NCBI RefSeq assembly: GCF_003444775.1
Contig: NZ_CP021082.1
Location: forward strand, 578,682-642,681
Origin: Deinococcus ficus
GTDB lineage: Bacteria > Deinococcota > Deinococci > Deinococcales > Deinococcaceae
Length of the DNA: 64,000 nucleotides
Direction: 5' to 3'
Both the position numbers and the translations under genes were made by a program. Shown here in pieces: positions 27,101 to 40,424 of this stretch; position 1 is the stretch's first letter, and every line of letters starts with the position of its first letter. The notes under the pieces are model-generated. The model did no database searches. It was not told where the DNA came from and was given only the letters and a program-made list of their open reading frames with translations.

Positions 27101-27922
27101 ATGACGAACAGTGCATCCCGCCGCTTCGAAGGCCGCGTCGTTCTCGTGACCGGTGCCGGGGGCGGCATCGGAAGGGCCGTGGCGGAACGCTTCGCCCTTG
27201 AAGGGGCCCAGGTGGCCGTCAACGACGTGAAGGAAGACGCGGTGCAGGTGGTGGTGGACGGCATCACCGCGGCGGGCGGCCGGGCCCTGGCGGTGCCGGC
27301 GGACGTCTCGGACGCCGCGCAGGTGAACGCCATGTTCGAGCAGGTCGAGGCGACCTTCGGGTACGTGGACGTGCTGTACAACAACGCCGGACTGATCGAC
27401 ACCGCCCGGCACTTCCTGGAGGCGGACGAGGCGTGGTGGGACCGGATCATCCAGGTGAACCTGAAAAGCGTGTTCCTGTGCTCCCACCGCGCGGCGCGGG
27501 TGATGGCGCGGCGGCGCCGGGGCGTCATCATCAGCACGTCGTCCGGCGGCGCCACCCGCGCTCACCGGGGCAACGTCGCGTACGACGCGACCAAGGGCGG
27601 GATTGAGGCCATGACCCGCGCCATGGCGCTGGACCTCGCCCCCTACGGCATTCGCGTGAACGGTGTGGTGCCGGGCTTCATCAACACGTACGGCCTGACG
27701 GACGACGAGCTGCGCGTGCGCGAGCGCACCGTCCCCCTGGGCCGGTACGGCGTGGCCGAGGACATGACCGGGGCGGCACTTTACCTGGCGTCGGACGACG
27801 CGGCGTACGTCACCGGGCAGTTCATCTCGGTGGACGGGGGCGTGCTGGTGCAGCAGCGCTCGGCGAACGTGGACACCTTCCCCGTCGAGGGGTTCCCTGC
27901 CGTGGACGCGGACCTCGAATGA
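27101..27922 (+). CDS. Short-chain dehydrogenase/reductase (FabG-like)
   Basis: 273 residues, classical SDR. The cofactor loop is VLVTGAGGGIGRAVAERF, then LYNNAGLID, catalytic Ser in VIISTSSGGATRAH and the YxxxK pair in VAYDATKGGIEAM. The segment after the glycine loop (QVAVNDVKEDA) has an Asp suited to NAD. ATG 27101 has AAGGAG 5 nt upstream. It overlaps the FAD oxidoreductase gene by 4 nt, so the two enzymes act in one pathway; the substrate is not evident. Confidence 0.9.
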   Translation: MTNSASRRFEGRVVLVTGAGGGIGRAVAERFALEGAQVAVNDVKEDAVQVVVDGITAAGGRALAVPADVSDAAQVNAMFEQVEATFGYVDVLYNNAGLIDTARHFLEADEAWWDRIIQVNLKSVFLCSHRAARVMARRRRGVIISTSSGGATRAHRGNVAYDATKGGIEAMTRAMALDLAPYGIRVNGVVPGFINTYGLTDDELRVRERTVPLGRYGVAEDMTGAALYLASDDAAYVTGQFISVDGGVLVQQRSANVDTFPVEGFPAVDADLE

Positions 27923-29043
27923 CCGCCCCGGCAGCCGCGGACGTGGCCGTCATCGGGGCCGGCGTCATCGGCGCCGCCTGCGCGTGGCGCCTCGCCGAAC
28001 GGGGCCTGAAGGTGCTGGTGGTCGAGCAGGGCCGGCCGGCCGGCGGGTCCACCGGCAAAAGCGCCGCCGGCGTGCGGGCACAGTTCACCACCCCGACCAA
28101 CATCCTGCTGTCCAGGCACAGCATCGAGGAGTACGCCAGCATGCCCGAGTCGGGCTACCACCCGGGCGGGTACCTGCTGCTGGTCCCGGACACCCAGTGG
28201 ACCGCCCACCAGGAGGCCGTGAGGCTGCAGCGCCAGCTGGGCGTGCCCACGGAGCAGCTCACACCCGCACAGGCCCAGGCTCACGTGACTTTCGACCCGG
28301 GCGGTGTGGGCGGCTGCACGTACTGCGGGACCGACGGGTACGTGGACGCCCACGGACTGACGATGGCGTACGTCGCCCGGGCCAGGCAGGCCGGCGCGCG
28401 CTTTCAGCTGGACACCGCGGTGACCGGCCTCCGGCGCGCTGCGGGCGTCTGGCAGCTCCGCACCACGGCGGGGGCGGTGGAGGCGCCGCTGCTCGTCAAT
28501 GCGGGGGGCGCCTGGGCCGGCGAAGTGGGCGCGCTGGCCGGCCTGACCATTCCCGTCCGGCCGGCGCGGCGGATGGTGTTCACGACCGGGCCCCTCCCAC
28601 TTCCCCGCCCCCTGCCGATGATCTTCGACCTGGGCAGCGGCGTGTGGCTGCGCTCCGAGGGCGAGCGCCTCATCCTGGGCCGCGCCGACCCGGCCGACGT
28701 GGGGTGGAGGGATGGCATGGACTGGACGTGGCTGGAACCGACCCTTGAAGCCGCCATGGCGCGCTTTCCGTGGCTGGCCGAGGCCACCCTGGACCGCCGG
28801 GCCAGCTGGTGGGGGTACTACGAGGTGACCCCGGACCATCAGGCCATCGTGGGCCGCCTCCCGGGAGCCGACGGGTGGCTGAACGCCTGCGGGTTCTCCG
28901 GACATGGCGTGATGCAGGCCGCCGCGGTCGCCCGCGTGATCGCACAGGAGGTGATGGGCGAACCCCCGTTCATCGACGTGACCCCGTTGAACTACGACCG
29001 CTTTGCCCGTGTGCCCGCGGCCACCGCCGACATTCAGGTGTGA
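27919..29043 (+). CDS. FAD-dependent amine oxidoreductase (DadA/sarcosine-oxidase-beta type)
   Basis: 374 residues. The dinucleotide loop VAVIGAGVIGAACAWRLAERG is at the N-terminus, then GGSTGKSAAGVRAQFTTPTN as the flavin-contact region and GWLNACGFSGHGVMQAAAV near the C-terminus, typical of DAO-type enzymes. These oxidise secondary or D-amino compounds such as sarcosine or proline-like substrates. It is coupled to the SDR gene by an ATGA overlap. No permease is adjacent. Confidence 0.88.
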   Translation: MTAPAAADVAVIGAGVIGAACAWRLAERGLKVLVVEQGRPAGGSTGKSAAGVRAQFTTPTNILLSRHSIEEYASMPESGYHPGGYLLLVPDTQWTAHQEAVRLQRQLGVPTEQLTPAQAQAHVTFDPGGVGGCTYCGTDGYVDAHGLTMAYVARARQAGARFQLDTAVTGLRRAAGVWQLRTTAGAVEAPLLVNAGGAWAGEVGALAGLTIPVRPARRMVFTTGPLPLPRPLPMIFDLGSGVWLRSEGERLILGRADPADVGWRDGMDWTWLEPTLEAAMARFPWLAEATLDRRASWWGYYEVTPDHQAIVGRLPGADGWLNACGFSGHGVMQAAAVARVIAQEVMGEPPFIDVTPLNYDRFARVPAATADIQV

Positions 29044-29163
29044 GCTGCCTCTGGGAGCATTCCAGCCCGAACGTGGTGCTGGGCCGCGTCCCGCTGAACG
29101 GCAGGAGGACTCCCTGAGGGGAGGTGGGCCCCGGCGTCCAGACCTGTGACCGCGCCGCCGCGT

Positions 29164-29169
29164 TACCAT
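29164..29169 (+). promoter_or_regulatory. -10-like box ahead of the 350-residue protein
   Basis: TACCAT, 9 nt before ATG 29179; a G-rich stretch in between could instead serve as a weak ribosome site. Confidence 0.3.
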
Positions 29170-29178
29170 GGGGGCTTG

Positions 29179-30231
29179 ATGTCCGACCGCCCACCGTGCT
29201 GCCTGCCGCCAGCTGAGCACATCCGTCAATTGCAGCACGTCTACGGCGACCTCAGCCCAGCCTTTGTCGCCGAGGAACTGCTATGCACCCTGGACGTGGC
29301 CGCGGAGCACCTGTACGGTGGCCGCGCCGCGCAGCACAGCTGGGTCCGCCTTACCGACCTGGCCAGCGTGGCCGAAGTGCCTCTCGCCAGCCTGAAACGC
29401 TGGATGCGCCGTCATCACGTCCCCTTGATTCAGAACGGGCGCCGGGGCCGGACCACGCCCCTGCTCGTCCACCTCGACGATGCCCGCCGGTACCTTGCCC
29501 TGCACCGGCCTCGGTCGCCCTGGCGAGACTTTCCCAACGTCGATTACCTCCCCCGGACCGCCCTGGACGACCTGCCCGCCATACAGGAGGGGCTGACCTC
29601 CCGCGCGCCGGCCGTGGACGTGGACTGGCACCTGGCCCGGCGCGCGGCCTGGCCCATGACCGCGGAGCGCCTGGCCGACGCGGTCTTCGGCAGCCGTTCC
29701 GCGGACGCCCAGCGGCAGGCACGGAAGATGCTGCGGGTGTGGGAGCGGCAGGGGCGGGTCGTGTGTTACGCCCGCGGGCTGTACGACCTGATCCGTCCGG
29801 CGCTCGTCCTGGATCCGGCCGCGTACCACGGCCGGCCGTTGCGGCTGGCCGAAACGCGGCTGCTCCGCACGAACCATCCCGAACTCGCCCACTGGTCCTC
29901 GGCCGCATTGGGCGCAGCGTGGCGCGCCTACAGCACCCTCTACGGTGGGCAGCTCCTTCCCGTCCTGGACCGGGCAGAGCCGACCCTGCTGGAGTACCTG
30001 GTGGTCCGACAGGTGCGCCCGGACCGCGCGGACCTTCGCCTGGACGGTCAGTACGAGGAGTTGTGCCGGGAAGCGGCGCTGTATCGTCTGAGCCCGGCGC
30101 CTGCGGCTCAGGGAGACCAGGCGCCCGCCACGGCCGCGAACATCGACGCTGACCTGACCGACGAGGCGCCTGTCGTGCGGCCCCGCCGGACGGCGCCGGG
30201 CACCCCGAACGGCCGCGGCTCGCCAGCCTGA
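29179..30231 (+). CDS. Hypothetical protein, 350 residues, with possible DNA-binding segment
   Basis: I do not recognise the family. Residues about 45-105 look like a helix-turn-helix or MerR/excisionase-like segment (VRLTDLASVAEVPLASLKRW followed by PLIQNGRRGRTTPLLVHLDD). A second helical part has TAERLADAVFGSRSADAQRQ with RVVCYARGLYDLIRP, which resembles a second winged helix. The tail from about 300 is acidic and probably disordered. No signal peptide. Stands alone between the oxidoreductase pair and the envelope operon. The start at 29179 is favoured over a longer frame from 29146 because the promoter-like box lies between. Confidence 0.65.
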   Translation: MSDRPPCCLPPAEHIRQLQHVYGDLSPAFVAEELLCTLDVAAEHLYGGRAAQHSWVRLTDLASVAEVPLASLKRWMRRHHVPLIQNGRRGRTTPLLVHLDDARRYLALHRPRSPWRDFPNVDYLPRTALDDLPAIQEGLTSRAPAVDVDWHLARRAAWPMTAERLADAVFGSRSADAQRQARKMLRVWERQGRVVCYARGLYDLIRPALVLDPAAYHGRPLRLAETRLLRTNHPELAHWSSAALGAAWRAYSTLYGGQLLPVLDRAEPTLLEYLVVRQVRPDRADLRLDGQYEELCREAALYRLSPAPAAQGDQAPATAANIDADLTDEAPVVRPRRTAPGTPNGRGSPA

Positions 30232-30418
30232 CCGGCCGGAACAGGGCGCCCCTCAGCTCTGACGCGGAAGACCGGGTCAGGCCTGTCCGCCCGAGGTCCC
30301 TGACGCATTCACGTGCAGGAGGCATTCCGAACCCATGGCCCGGATGCCTCCTGCGCCGCGCGTCAGGAGCGCCCGGGCGTCAGCTGCACGGCTTCAGATT
30401 GGCCGGCTGAGAGAAGCA

Positions 30419-30459
30419 GCCAACTCAAGGGGACACGGGTGGCGTCCCCTTGAGTTGGC
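30419..30459. terminator. Strong bidirectional terminator hairpin
   Basis: A perfect 16-bp stem (left arm GCCAACTCAAGGGGAC, 9-nt loop) lies between two convergent genes: the 350-residue protein (plus) and the last envelope-operon gene (minus). On the minus strand the tail is T/C-rich. Confidence 0.75.
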
Positions 30460-30517
30460 GTTCTGGTCCGCGGGCTTACATTCCTGCCGCTGTGTGCGGA
30501 CCTCCCGTTCTGCTTCC

Positions 30518-33500
30518 TTACTGGATGGTGGTGCGGAAGACGACCGAGCCCGTGGCGCCAGGAGCCACCGATCCGACGTTCAGCTGAAGGCGGGTGGGGC
30601 TCAGGGTGCCCGCGTCGTCTCCCGCGGCGGAGGTCAGCAGTGTGGAGGTACTGCCGACCGTCCAGCTCAGACCGCGGCCACTGGCGAAGCCACTCTGGAG
30701 GGCCGTGCTGTTGGCCGGGACGTTGTCGATGATCACCAGGTCGGTGGCGGTGTCGACGCCCACGTTCACGTAGTCGATCTTGTATTCCAGGACGTCGCCC
30801 GGCTTCCCGACCACATTCACGCCGTACGTGCCGGTACAGGCCGCGCCCGGCGCGATGGGACCACAATTGCGCACCGATTTGGTCAGGTTGACGAGCGGCG
30901 TCCCGGTGACGGTCGTGATCAGACTGAACTCACTGGTGGAGCCTGTGGGCGCGGCGGTGCAGGTGGCGCTGCTCAGGCACGTGGCGGTGGCCGTGAGTTT
31001 CGTGCCGAGCTGGACGCCCGCCAGGCTGGTCAGCGGCACGACGAAGGTGAAGCGGTTGGTGGTGTCGGTTCCGGCATTGACGTCCGTGTACGTGCCGGTA
31101 CCGGCGTTGGTGTCGCTGAACGTGCCGCTGGCCCCTTCGGTCAGGCTGACCAGGTAGGTTTTGCCCTCGCCGAAGTTGCTGGGATCGGGCGCCGCCACGA
31201 ACAGTTCGATAAGGACGCCGGGGCGCGCAAAGCCGCTCAGGGTCAGGTTCTTGCCGGCAGCGTCGATCACGGCGCCACTGAAGACCGGGAAGTTCAGCAG
31301 GGCGTTCCCGCCGGTGTCCACGTCCCCGGCGTCGTTGCGGGTCACGAAGGGACTGGTGCCCACCGCCTGACTGTCGGCGGCGCTGGCCAGGTCGATGCCG
31401 ATGCCGCTGTTGTCGAAGATGCTGTTCTGCGTGAGGGTGTTGCCGGTGGCGTCGGGCAGCGTTCCGTTCGACGCGGTGACCAGTACGCCGGCCCCCCGGT
31501 TGGCGGTGATGATGTTCCGCCGGATCGTGTTGCCCGTGCCGAAGAGGCGGATGCCGGGGTTTTCCAGGTTGGCGCCGGTGCCCAGGCCGTTGCTGAGGAC
31601 CGTGTTGTTCTCGATGGTGTTGCTGCCCTGACCTCCGTAGCTGTCGATGCCCACCCCTTCGTTGTTCACGATGAGGTTGCCGCGGACGGTGTGGCTGCCG
31701 GATCCTGCGCCTTCGAGGTCCACGCCATCGAGGTTGCTGTTGCCGATCCCGTTGCCGCGGATCTCGTTGCGGACCACCAGCCAGCCGGTCGAGCCCGCTT
31801 CCAGGCCGATGCCCTTGCCGGCGGAGCAGCCCATCAGGTTGTCCTGCACGGTGCCGTTGTCGCCCCCGATGGCACGGATGTTGTCCCCCAGGCCGGTGGC
31901 CGCGGTGGTGCCGGTCCGGCAGTCGAAGGTGGGGCGGGTCGCGGCGATGCCCAGGAAGTTCCGCTCGATCAGCGTGTTCTGTGCGGAAGCGCCGATGCGG
32001 ATGTTGGCGCTGGTGTTGGTGTTGGCGGCTGTGCCGAAGCCGGTGATGCTCAGGCCCCGCACGGTGGTGTTGCTGGCCTGCAGGTCCAGGCCGGTGGCGA
32101 AGGCCGCGGTTGTTCCGGCGCCGGTGAGCTGCACGTCGGGACGGTTCTGGACCGGCAGGGCCAGGGCGTCGACACCGACCGTGCCGCCGGTGCCCAGGGT
32201 GCCGGGGTTGCTGTCGCCGACGTTGGCGGTCTGGGTGAGGCCGCTGATGACGGTGTAGCTGTCGGTGACGGCGGGCAGCAGGCTGGCGGGCGTGATGACG
32301 GCCACCCCGGCGGTGAGCTGACTGGGCAGGCCGCTGCGCAGGCCGGGCCGGGCCACGCCGTCGGAGATCATGAAGATGGACGTTTCCGTACCGGCCGTCT
32401 GGCCGACCTGGGCCAGCCCCGTGTTGGTCAGGGCGTTGCTGTTCAGGATGAACTGCCGCAGGCTGCCCTGTCCGGCGTCGCGGGTGCTGACCACCGTATC
32501 GAAGTTGAACCCGAAGTCCAGGGTGGTGACGGCCGCCGTGTTCACGGCCGTGACCGCGCCCACCGACTGCGCCGCCGTGGTGGAGGTGTTCAGGGTGTTC
32601 AGGGCCGCGCTGCTGGTGTTCGCCGCGGCGTCCACCAGTTGGGGGTTTTCGCCGCCGACCCGGTTGACGTCGTCGGCGCCGCCGCTGGTGCGGAAGGTCT
32701 GCACGGCCAGGGGTGTGGTGGCGCCCGCGTTCAGGGCGCGGGATGACGTCACGGTGCTGTTCACGACCCGCACGACGTAGCTGCCGGCAGCCGTCTGGAA
32801 CGTGTACGCTCCGTTCGCATCGGTGGTGGTGGCCGCCACGAAGGCGCCGGCGGCCGTGTAGAGCTCGACCCGGACCCCGGGCCGGGCCACCCCGGCGGCG
32901 CCCGCGCGGCTGCGGCCCGCGCCGCCGCCGTAGTTGACGTCTTCGAAGACCACGCCGCCGATGCCGGGCGCGCCGACGGTGGTGACGCTGGTTGCCAGCA
33001 CGTCGGTGGTCATCGTCTGGGCGACGCTGCCGCTCAGGTTCGTGGTGAAGGCTGTCCAACCGGTGGTCGTGCCCACGGACGGCGGGTAGGTGGCACTGGC
33101 GTCCACGTTGTCGGTGCTGATCGTGCCGGAGACCGCCTGGTTGGTGAAGGTCCCGGCGACTGTCCGGACTACCGTCGTGGGAATGCTGATCACCACCGTG
33201 CCGCCCGCCGGCAGCGTCACCCCGCTGGCCAGCAGGCCGGTCTGGGTCGTGCCGTTGTAGGTGGTGTTGGCGGCACTGGCGGTGACCGTGCCGTTGACGG
33301 TCACTGTGAGCGGCCCTTTGAAGGTGACGTCCGCCGGCAGGGCGTCGGTGACCTGGAAGTTGGTGGCGGGGGCGTTGCCGGTGTTGGCGTAGGTGACGGT
33401 GTACGTCACGGTGTCGTCCGTGCCGACCCGGCCGTCATTGTTGACGTCGGTCGTCAGCCGGGCCGCCTTGTAGCCGTTCAGGACGCTGGTGGTGACCACA

Positions 33501-34279
33501 CTGGGGCTGATCTGGAATGAAAAGGCGTTCAGGCGGGCGCAGGCGACGCCGCTGCAGACCTGGGCGCCGGCGGTGGAGCCGGTGATCAGCGTGAAGGTGC
33601 CCGGGTTGGTGTAGACCGCCGAGGCCTTGTTGGTGTCTGCCGTACTGATGCCGGCCAGCGCGGCTGAGGTCCTGGACCGGTACCGGGCGTTGGCCGCCCC
33701 GGCATTGATGGGGGTGATGGGGTCGAGGTTGGTGGTCGCGGCCAGGCCCGTGCGGGCGGCCCCGTCGAATTCGTTGAATTCGCGCAGGCCGTTGGTGGCC
33801 CCGTCACCGTCCACGTCGAAGGCGGTGATAAAGACCGTGCCGTCGGCCGCCTGGACGGTCGACGTCCCCGGGGTGACGAACTGGAAACTGAACGAGGCGT
33901 AGCCGTCCGTATTGACGGGCGTGGAGGTCACGTCCGTGGTGGGCGCGAAGAACGACGCACCGATATTGGTGCCGCTGTCGTCGTCGAGCGCGCCGGAGAG
34001 TCGGGCGTTGCCGCTCAGCGCGGTCACGGTGACCAGCACGTCACGTTGCAGCGGATTGCTCGAGGCGAGCGGCGCATTGGCGCTGTCCACCACCACGTTG
34101 CGGAACCGGCACACACTGCCGACCGTTGTGGCGCAGGCGCCGCCCGCGCTGCTGACGCCGTTTTGAAACACCAGGTTCAGGGTCGCGGCATGGGACACGC
34201 CGCTGACGCTGAGCAGGGCCAGGAGCATGCCGATCAGCGGGACCTTCCCCAGACGCAGCCGCCGCAGCAGGGCCGGCAT
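30518..34279 (-). CDS. Exported DUF11-repeat protein with parallel beta-helix
   Basis: 1253 residues. Signal peptide (GMLLALLSVSGVSHA at about 18-32). First come immunoglobulin-like DUF11 regions (VTYTVTYANTGNAPATNF). Next is an SdrD-B/carboxypeptidase-regulatory-like domain at about 450-520 (VFEDVNYGG ... YTFQTAAGSYVVRVV), then a segment with RDAGQGSLRQFILNSN. A right-handed beta-helix (about 700-950) follows, with ladders such as GNLIVNNEGVGIDSYGG and NTIRRNIITANRGAG. A final DUF11 region ends the protein. No LPXTG, barrel or transmembrane anchor is seen, so attachment may depend on a partner. Start: ATG 34279 or the adjacent GTG 34282. Last gene of the five-gene envelope operon, ended by the hairpin at 30419-30459. 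Confidence 0.83.
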   Translation of the reverse strand: MPALLRRLRLGKVPLIGMLLALLSVSGVSHAATLNLVFQNGVSSAGGACATTVGSVCRFRNVVVDSANAPLASSNPLQRDVLVTVTALSGNARLSGALDDDSGTNIGASFFAPTTDVTSTPVNTDGYASFSFQFVTPGTSTVQAADGTVFITAFDVDGDGATNGLREFNEFDGAARTGLAATTNLDPITPINAGAANARYRSRTSAALAGISTADTNKASAVYTNPGTFTLITGSTAGAQVCSGVACARLNAFSFQISPSVVTTSVLNGYKAARLTTDVNNDGRVGTDDTVTYTVTYANTGNAPATNFQVTDALPADVTFKGPLTVTVNGTVTASAANTTYNGTTQTGLLASGVTLPAGGTVVISIPTTVVRTVAGTFTNQAVSGTISTDNVDASATYPPSVGTTTGWTAFTTNLSGSVAQTMTTDVLATSVTTVGAPGIGGVVFEDVNYGGGAGRSRAGAAGVARPGVRVELYTAAGAFVAATTTDANGAYTFQTAAGSYVVRVVNSTVTSSRALNAGATTPLAVQTFRTSGGADDVNRVGGENPQLVDAAANTSSAALNTLNTSTTAAQSVGAVTAVNTAAVTTLDFGFNFDTVVSTRDAGQGSLRQFILNSNALTNTGLAQVGQTAGTETSIFMISDGVARPGLRSGLPSQLTAGVAVITPASLLPAVTDSYTVISGLTQTANVGDSNPGTLGTGGTVGVDALALPVQNRPDVQLTGAGTTAAFATGLDLQASNTTVRGLSITGFGTAANTNTSANIRIGASAQNTLIERNFLGIAATRPTFDCRTGTTAATGLGDNIRAIGGDNGTVQDNLMGCSAGKGIGLEAGSTGWLVVRNEIRGNGIGNSNLDGVDLEGAGSGSHTVRGNLIVNNEGVGIDSYGGQGSNTIENNTVLSNGLGTGANLENPGIRLFGTGNTIRRNIITANRGAGVLVTASNGTLPDATGNTLTQNSIFDNSGIGIDLASAADSQAVGTSPFVTRNDAGDVDTGGNALLNFPVFSGAVIDAAGKNLTLSGFARPGVLIELFVAAPDPSNFGEGKTYLVSLTEGASGTFSDTNAGTGTYTDVNAGTDTTNRFTFVVPLTSLAGVQLGTKLTATATCLSSATCTAAPTGSTSEFSLITTVTGTPLVNLTKSVRNCGPIAPGAACTGTYGVNVVGKPGDVLEYKIDYVNVGVDTATDLVIIDNVPANSTALQSGFASGRGLSWTVGSTSTLLTSAAGDDAGTLSPTRLQLNVGSVAPGATGSVVFRTTIQ

Positions 34280-34379
34280 CACAGTCGGGGCCTTTCCGGG
34301 GAAGGTGCCAGGGGACGTCCGGAGGCCGCCTTGACGCGGCCTCCGCGCGGGTTGAGCAGAGCAGGGGTCCAGAACATGA

Positions 34380-37300
34380 TCAGCGGGCTCCTGTGGTTTC
34401 GTCGAAGATGAAATCGAGGCGGACGTAGAAGCCGGGGCGGGTGTAGACCGTGCCCAGGCCGTCGAAGCCGCTCAGGTTATAGCCGAGGGTGGTCCAGATG
34501 CCAGGGAGGGTGCGGAGGCTGGCCTCGATCCCGAAGCCGTACTGGGCAGTCTGGGTGGCCGGCTGGATCAGCGCGCGCGCGCCGGCCCCCAGGCCCAGCC
34601 AGTCGGTGACGTACGCCATGCCGGCGACGCTGGGCTGCCAGGTGAAGCTGTCTGGGTCGTTCAGCAGCGTTCGCGCCGCCACGCCGCCCCGCAGCGCCCA
34701 GGTTCCGCGGTGGTATTCCAGCTGCCCTTCGCCGGTCAGTTCCGGGCGGCCGGCCGCCAGGCTGCCACTCTGGTAGCGCAGGTACGCCAGGCCGTTCCAG
34801 TCGCCGCTGCGGTAGGCGCTGCCGAAGGCGACCCGGGCGCCTGGGGTCGCGCCAAATTCTGCCGTTCCGTCGGCCGTCACCGTCAGCCGGTCGTTGACAC
34901 TCGTGGTGATGCCCCCGCGCAGCACGGTTTTCAGGACGCCTGCACGCACCGAGAAATCGGCGCCCAGCGTGGCACTCGTCTGGCCGTTCTGGTAACGAAG
35001 GGTGGGGCTGAAGCTGACCTCGCTCTCCTGGTCTTCCAGGTCGTACAGGTAAGCCGCGGCAAGTCCCAGACTGTACTGCCGGTTCAGTGGCAGCGTGGTG
35101 TCCACACCGAAGCGGGCGCGGTTGCCGTCACCGCTGGCCGTGGGCAGCTCGTACTGCACGCTGAGGTTGGTGCTGCCGAACCGGCCGCTCAGGCCGAGGT
35201 GGCCCCGGCTGTCTTCCCCCCAGCGCACCTCCTCCCGGGCGGTGAGGCTCACGTTGGGGCTCAGGGCGTAACTGGCGCTGAAGGTGGTGGTCGAGCCGGT
35301 GCCCGTCAGGGCCTGGTAGTGCGTCAGGTCCACATTCAGCGGCTCGCCGCGGTACCCGAGTTCACCGAGGAGACCGAAGCCTGCCTTGTCGCCGCTGCCG
35401 GCCCGGACGCCTCCTCCGATCGAGAAGGGGCCCTGGGTGGTCCTGGCCACGGCGCTGACGGTGCTGCTGTGCTCCTCTGGCGCGCTGACGTAGGTGCCTT
35501 CCAGCACGCCGGTCCAGCGGTCGTTCAGTTTGGCCTGAACGCTTCCCTGGGCACGCAGGCCCTCATCGAAGGCGCCCAGGCCCGCGTAGCCGGCCTGCTG
35601 GTAGCGCACGCTCGCGCTGGCCACCCCGAACGTCAGTTTGCTCTGAACGTCCGCACTGACCTGCCACGCGCCGCTGTACGCCACCAGGGCACTGGCGCGG
35701 GTGTTGGCGGTGGTGTAGCGGGCCCGCGCGCCGCTGGAAAGCGTGCCGTCAAGCTGCACGGCCGCGGCCGCCACACTCCAGGGACCGGCGTCGCGCTGCA
35801 CCTGGGCCCCCCACGACAGCCCACGGTTGCTCAGCGGCTGGGCGGTCCGGTAGCGGACTTCCAGGGTCACGTCGCGGAACGCCTCGTCCACGCGGGTGAG
35901 CGGGCGGCTCAGCGTCAGCACGCCCGTGATGGGATCCAGCGTGTAGTCCACCATCCGGCGCAGCTCGGTGCGGCCCAGTTCCTTGCCGCTTCCGGGCTCA
36001 CGGGTGACCAGCTCGATGCTTTCCGAGTCGGGCGCCACGGGCGACACCCGCAGACGGTACAGGCGCGTCCCGTCCGGCGTCAGGATTTCATCGACCTGTT
36101 CCCGCGGAACCAGGGCCGCGTACCCCGAGATCCGGGTGTCGCCGCGGGTGCTGAAGGCCAGCGCCGTGAGGCTCCCCACCGGGAAGACATCGACCGGCAC
36201 GGTGGCCTGGCGGTAGTGCGCCCAGTAATCCGGGTGCTCATAGCGGAACGCCACTGGATCCGCCCCGGACAGGGGCACAGTCTGCGTGGACGCGTCGCCG
36301 TACAGCGGGAAGCGCTGCGTGGGGTTTTCCTGTGTTGGCAGGCCCTCACTGTTGACGGCGGCGTACAGCTTGCCTGCCCCCAGCATCGTCTCCAGGTACG
36401 CCGCGCCGCGCGCGTCCGCGAAGTGAAGTGGCGTGAGGCCCAGGGTGACGCTGACGTGCCCCAGGGCCACCCGCGCCGGGTCCGGGGTCACCGCCAGCAC
36501 CTGGCGCTGCACCAGGGTGTCGACCCCGAACTCCAGCGTGAGGGTGGCCGGCACCGTCTGGGGGCGCAGCTCGAGCACGCCCTCCCCGTCCGTCAGGCGC
36601 ACCTGATAGCCGGCTTCCTGGGGGTTGGCGTCGGGGCTCAGCGGTTCCAGGCTGCTGCGCACCGTCACAAACGGCACGGCGGTGCCCAGGCCGTTGGCGT
36701 CCAGTGCCCGGACCCGCACGCGCACGGGGGTGCTGCCGTCGGCCTGCAACTGCACGCCTTCCGCCACGACCCGCTCGGTGCGTCCGGCCAGGTACACGCG
36801 GACCTGATCGCCGCCGGCACTCAACACGTTCTCCCCGACCTGCAGGGGCACCGCGAGGTAGTCGCGGGTCTCGGTGCCCTGCGACTCATCGGTCACGCGG
36901 CGGCCCAGAAGCGCGGCGGGCACCGGCTGGCCGTTGACCGTCAGGGTCAGGTCACGGTCCAGCGGACCCTGCACGGTCACGCTGACCTGGTTACGGTCCC
37001 GGTAGACCGTGCCTGCCAGGGGCGTCTTGACCGCGCCAGGGTTCTCACTCGCGCCGGCCCGGGGCGTGCTGGCCGCCGCGTAGTCACGCAGGTCCAGGCT
37101 GCCCGCCAGCACCTCGCGCCGGTCCCGCGGGTACACGGCCAGCAGGGCCGGTGCCGGGAGGATCAGGTCGGCCTGGCCGCCGATGATCTGGTACTGCAGC
37201 ACCCCCTGGGTCCGGGCGGGCAGTTCGAAGTACAGCCGCCCGCTGGGACCCACCCGGGGATCCGGCACCGAGACGCCGTCCAGGGTGACGCTGCCGGCCA

Positions 37301-37525
37301 CGAAGCGCACGCCCTGAGGAAGGTCATGGGCCAGCACAAGCCGCTCGGCCTGGGCGGGTGCCGAGAAGGGCAGGGTCACGGTCTGGGTGACCTCGGCCGG
37401 GACCGCTTCTGAGCCGGCCGGCGCCGGGACAGCCGGGGGGACGGTCTGCGCGAGTGCGCCGGATGACAGGGCGAGCGTCAGGGCCAGCGCGGCACGGGCC
37501 AGCGGGGCACGCATCCGGGAGTGAA

Positions 37526-37529
<4 letters not shown>
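34380..37529 (-). CDS. Exported protein with predicted C-terminal outer-membrane beta-barrel
   Basis: 1049 residues with a signal peptide (AALALTLALSSGALAQ). Residues about 45-550 are beta-sandwich domains, ending in the short element RMVDYTLDPITGVLTLSRPL that often precedes barrels in large outer-membrane proteins. From about 568 to the end the sequence alternates polar and hydrophobic/aromatic residues in repeated 10-12-residue strands with turns (WSVAAAAVQLDGTLSSGARA, YSLGLAAAYLYDLEDQESE). It finishes GFYVRLDFIFDETTGAR, as expected for a barrel of more than 20 strands. TGGAGG precedes ATG 37529, which overlaps the upstream stop by 4 nt. It is the only member of the operon with an evident membrane anchor. 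Confidence 0.8.
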
Positions 37530-40312
<2,783 letters not shown>

Positions 40313-40424
40313 AGGGGCCTCCAGGAAAGTCAGGAAAAGGACGTGCCGTGTCAAAAAGGACATTCTCGTGTTGGTGGGCGCCCGGCCCGGAAATGGGGGA
40401 CCGGGCGCCCGGGGAGAGCGGAAA

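Noticed and set aside
30335..32746. Very long plus-strand open frame across the envelope operon
   Set aside because: It is the complement of the DUF11/beta-helix gene. Composition is arginine-, glycine- and valine-rich nonsense with no domains, while the minus strand has a signal peptide and repeats.
34710..37412. Plus-strand open frame of about 900 codons
   Set aside because: Shadow of the beta-barrel gene on the other strand; no ribosome site and no family resemblance.
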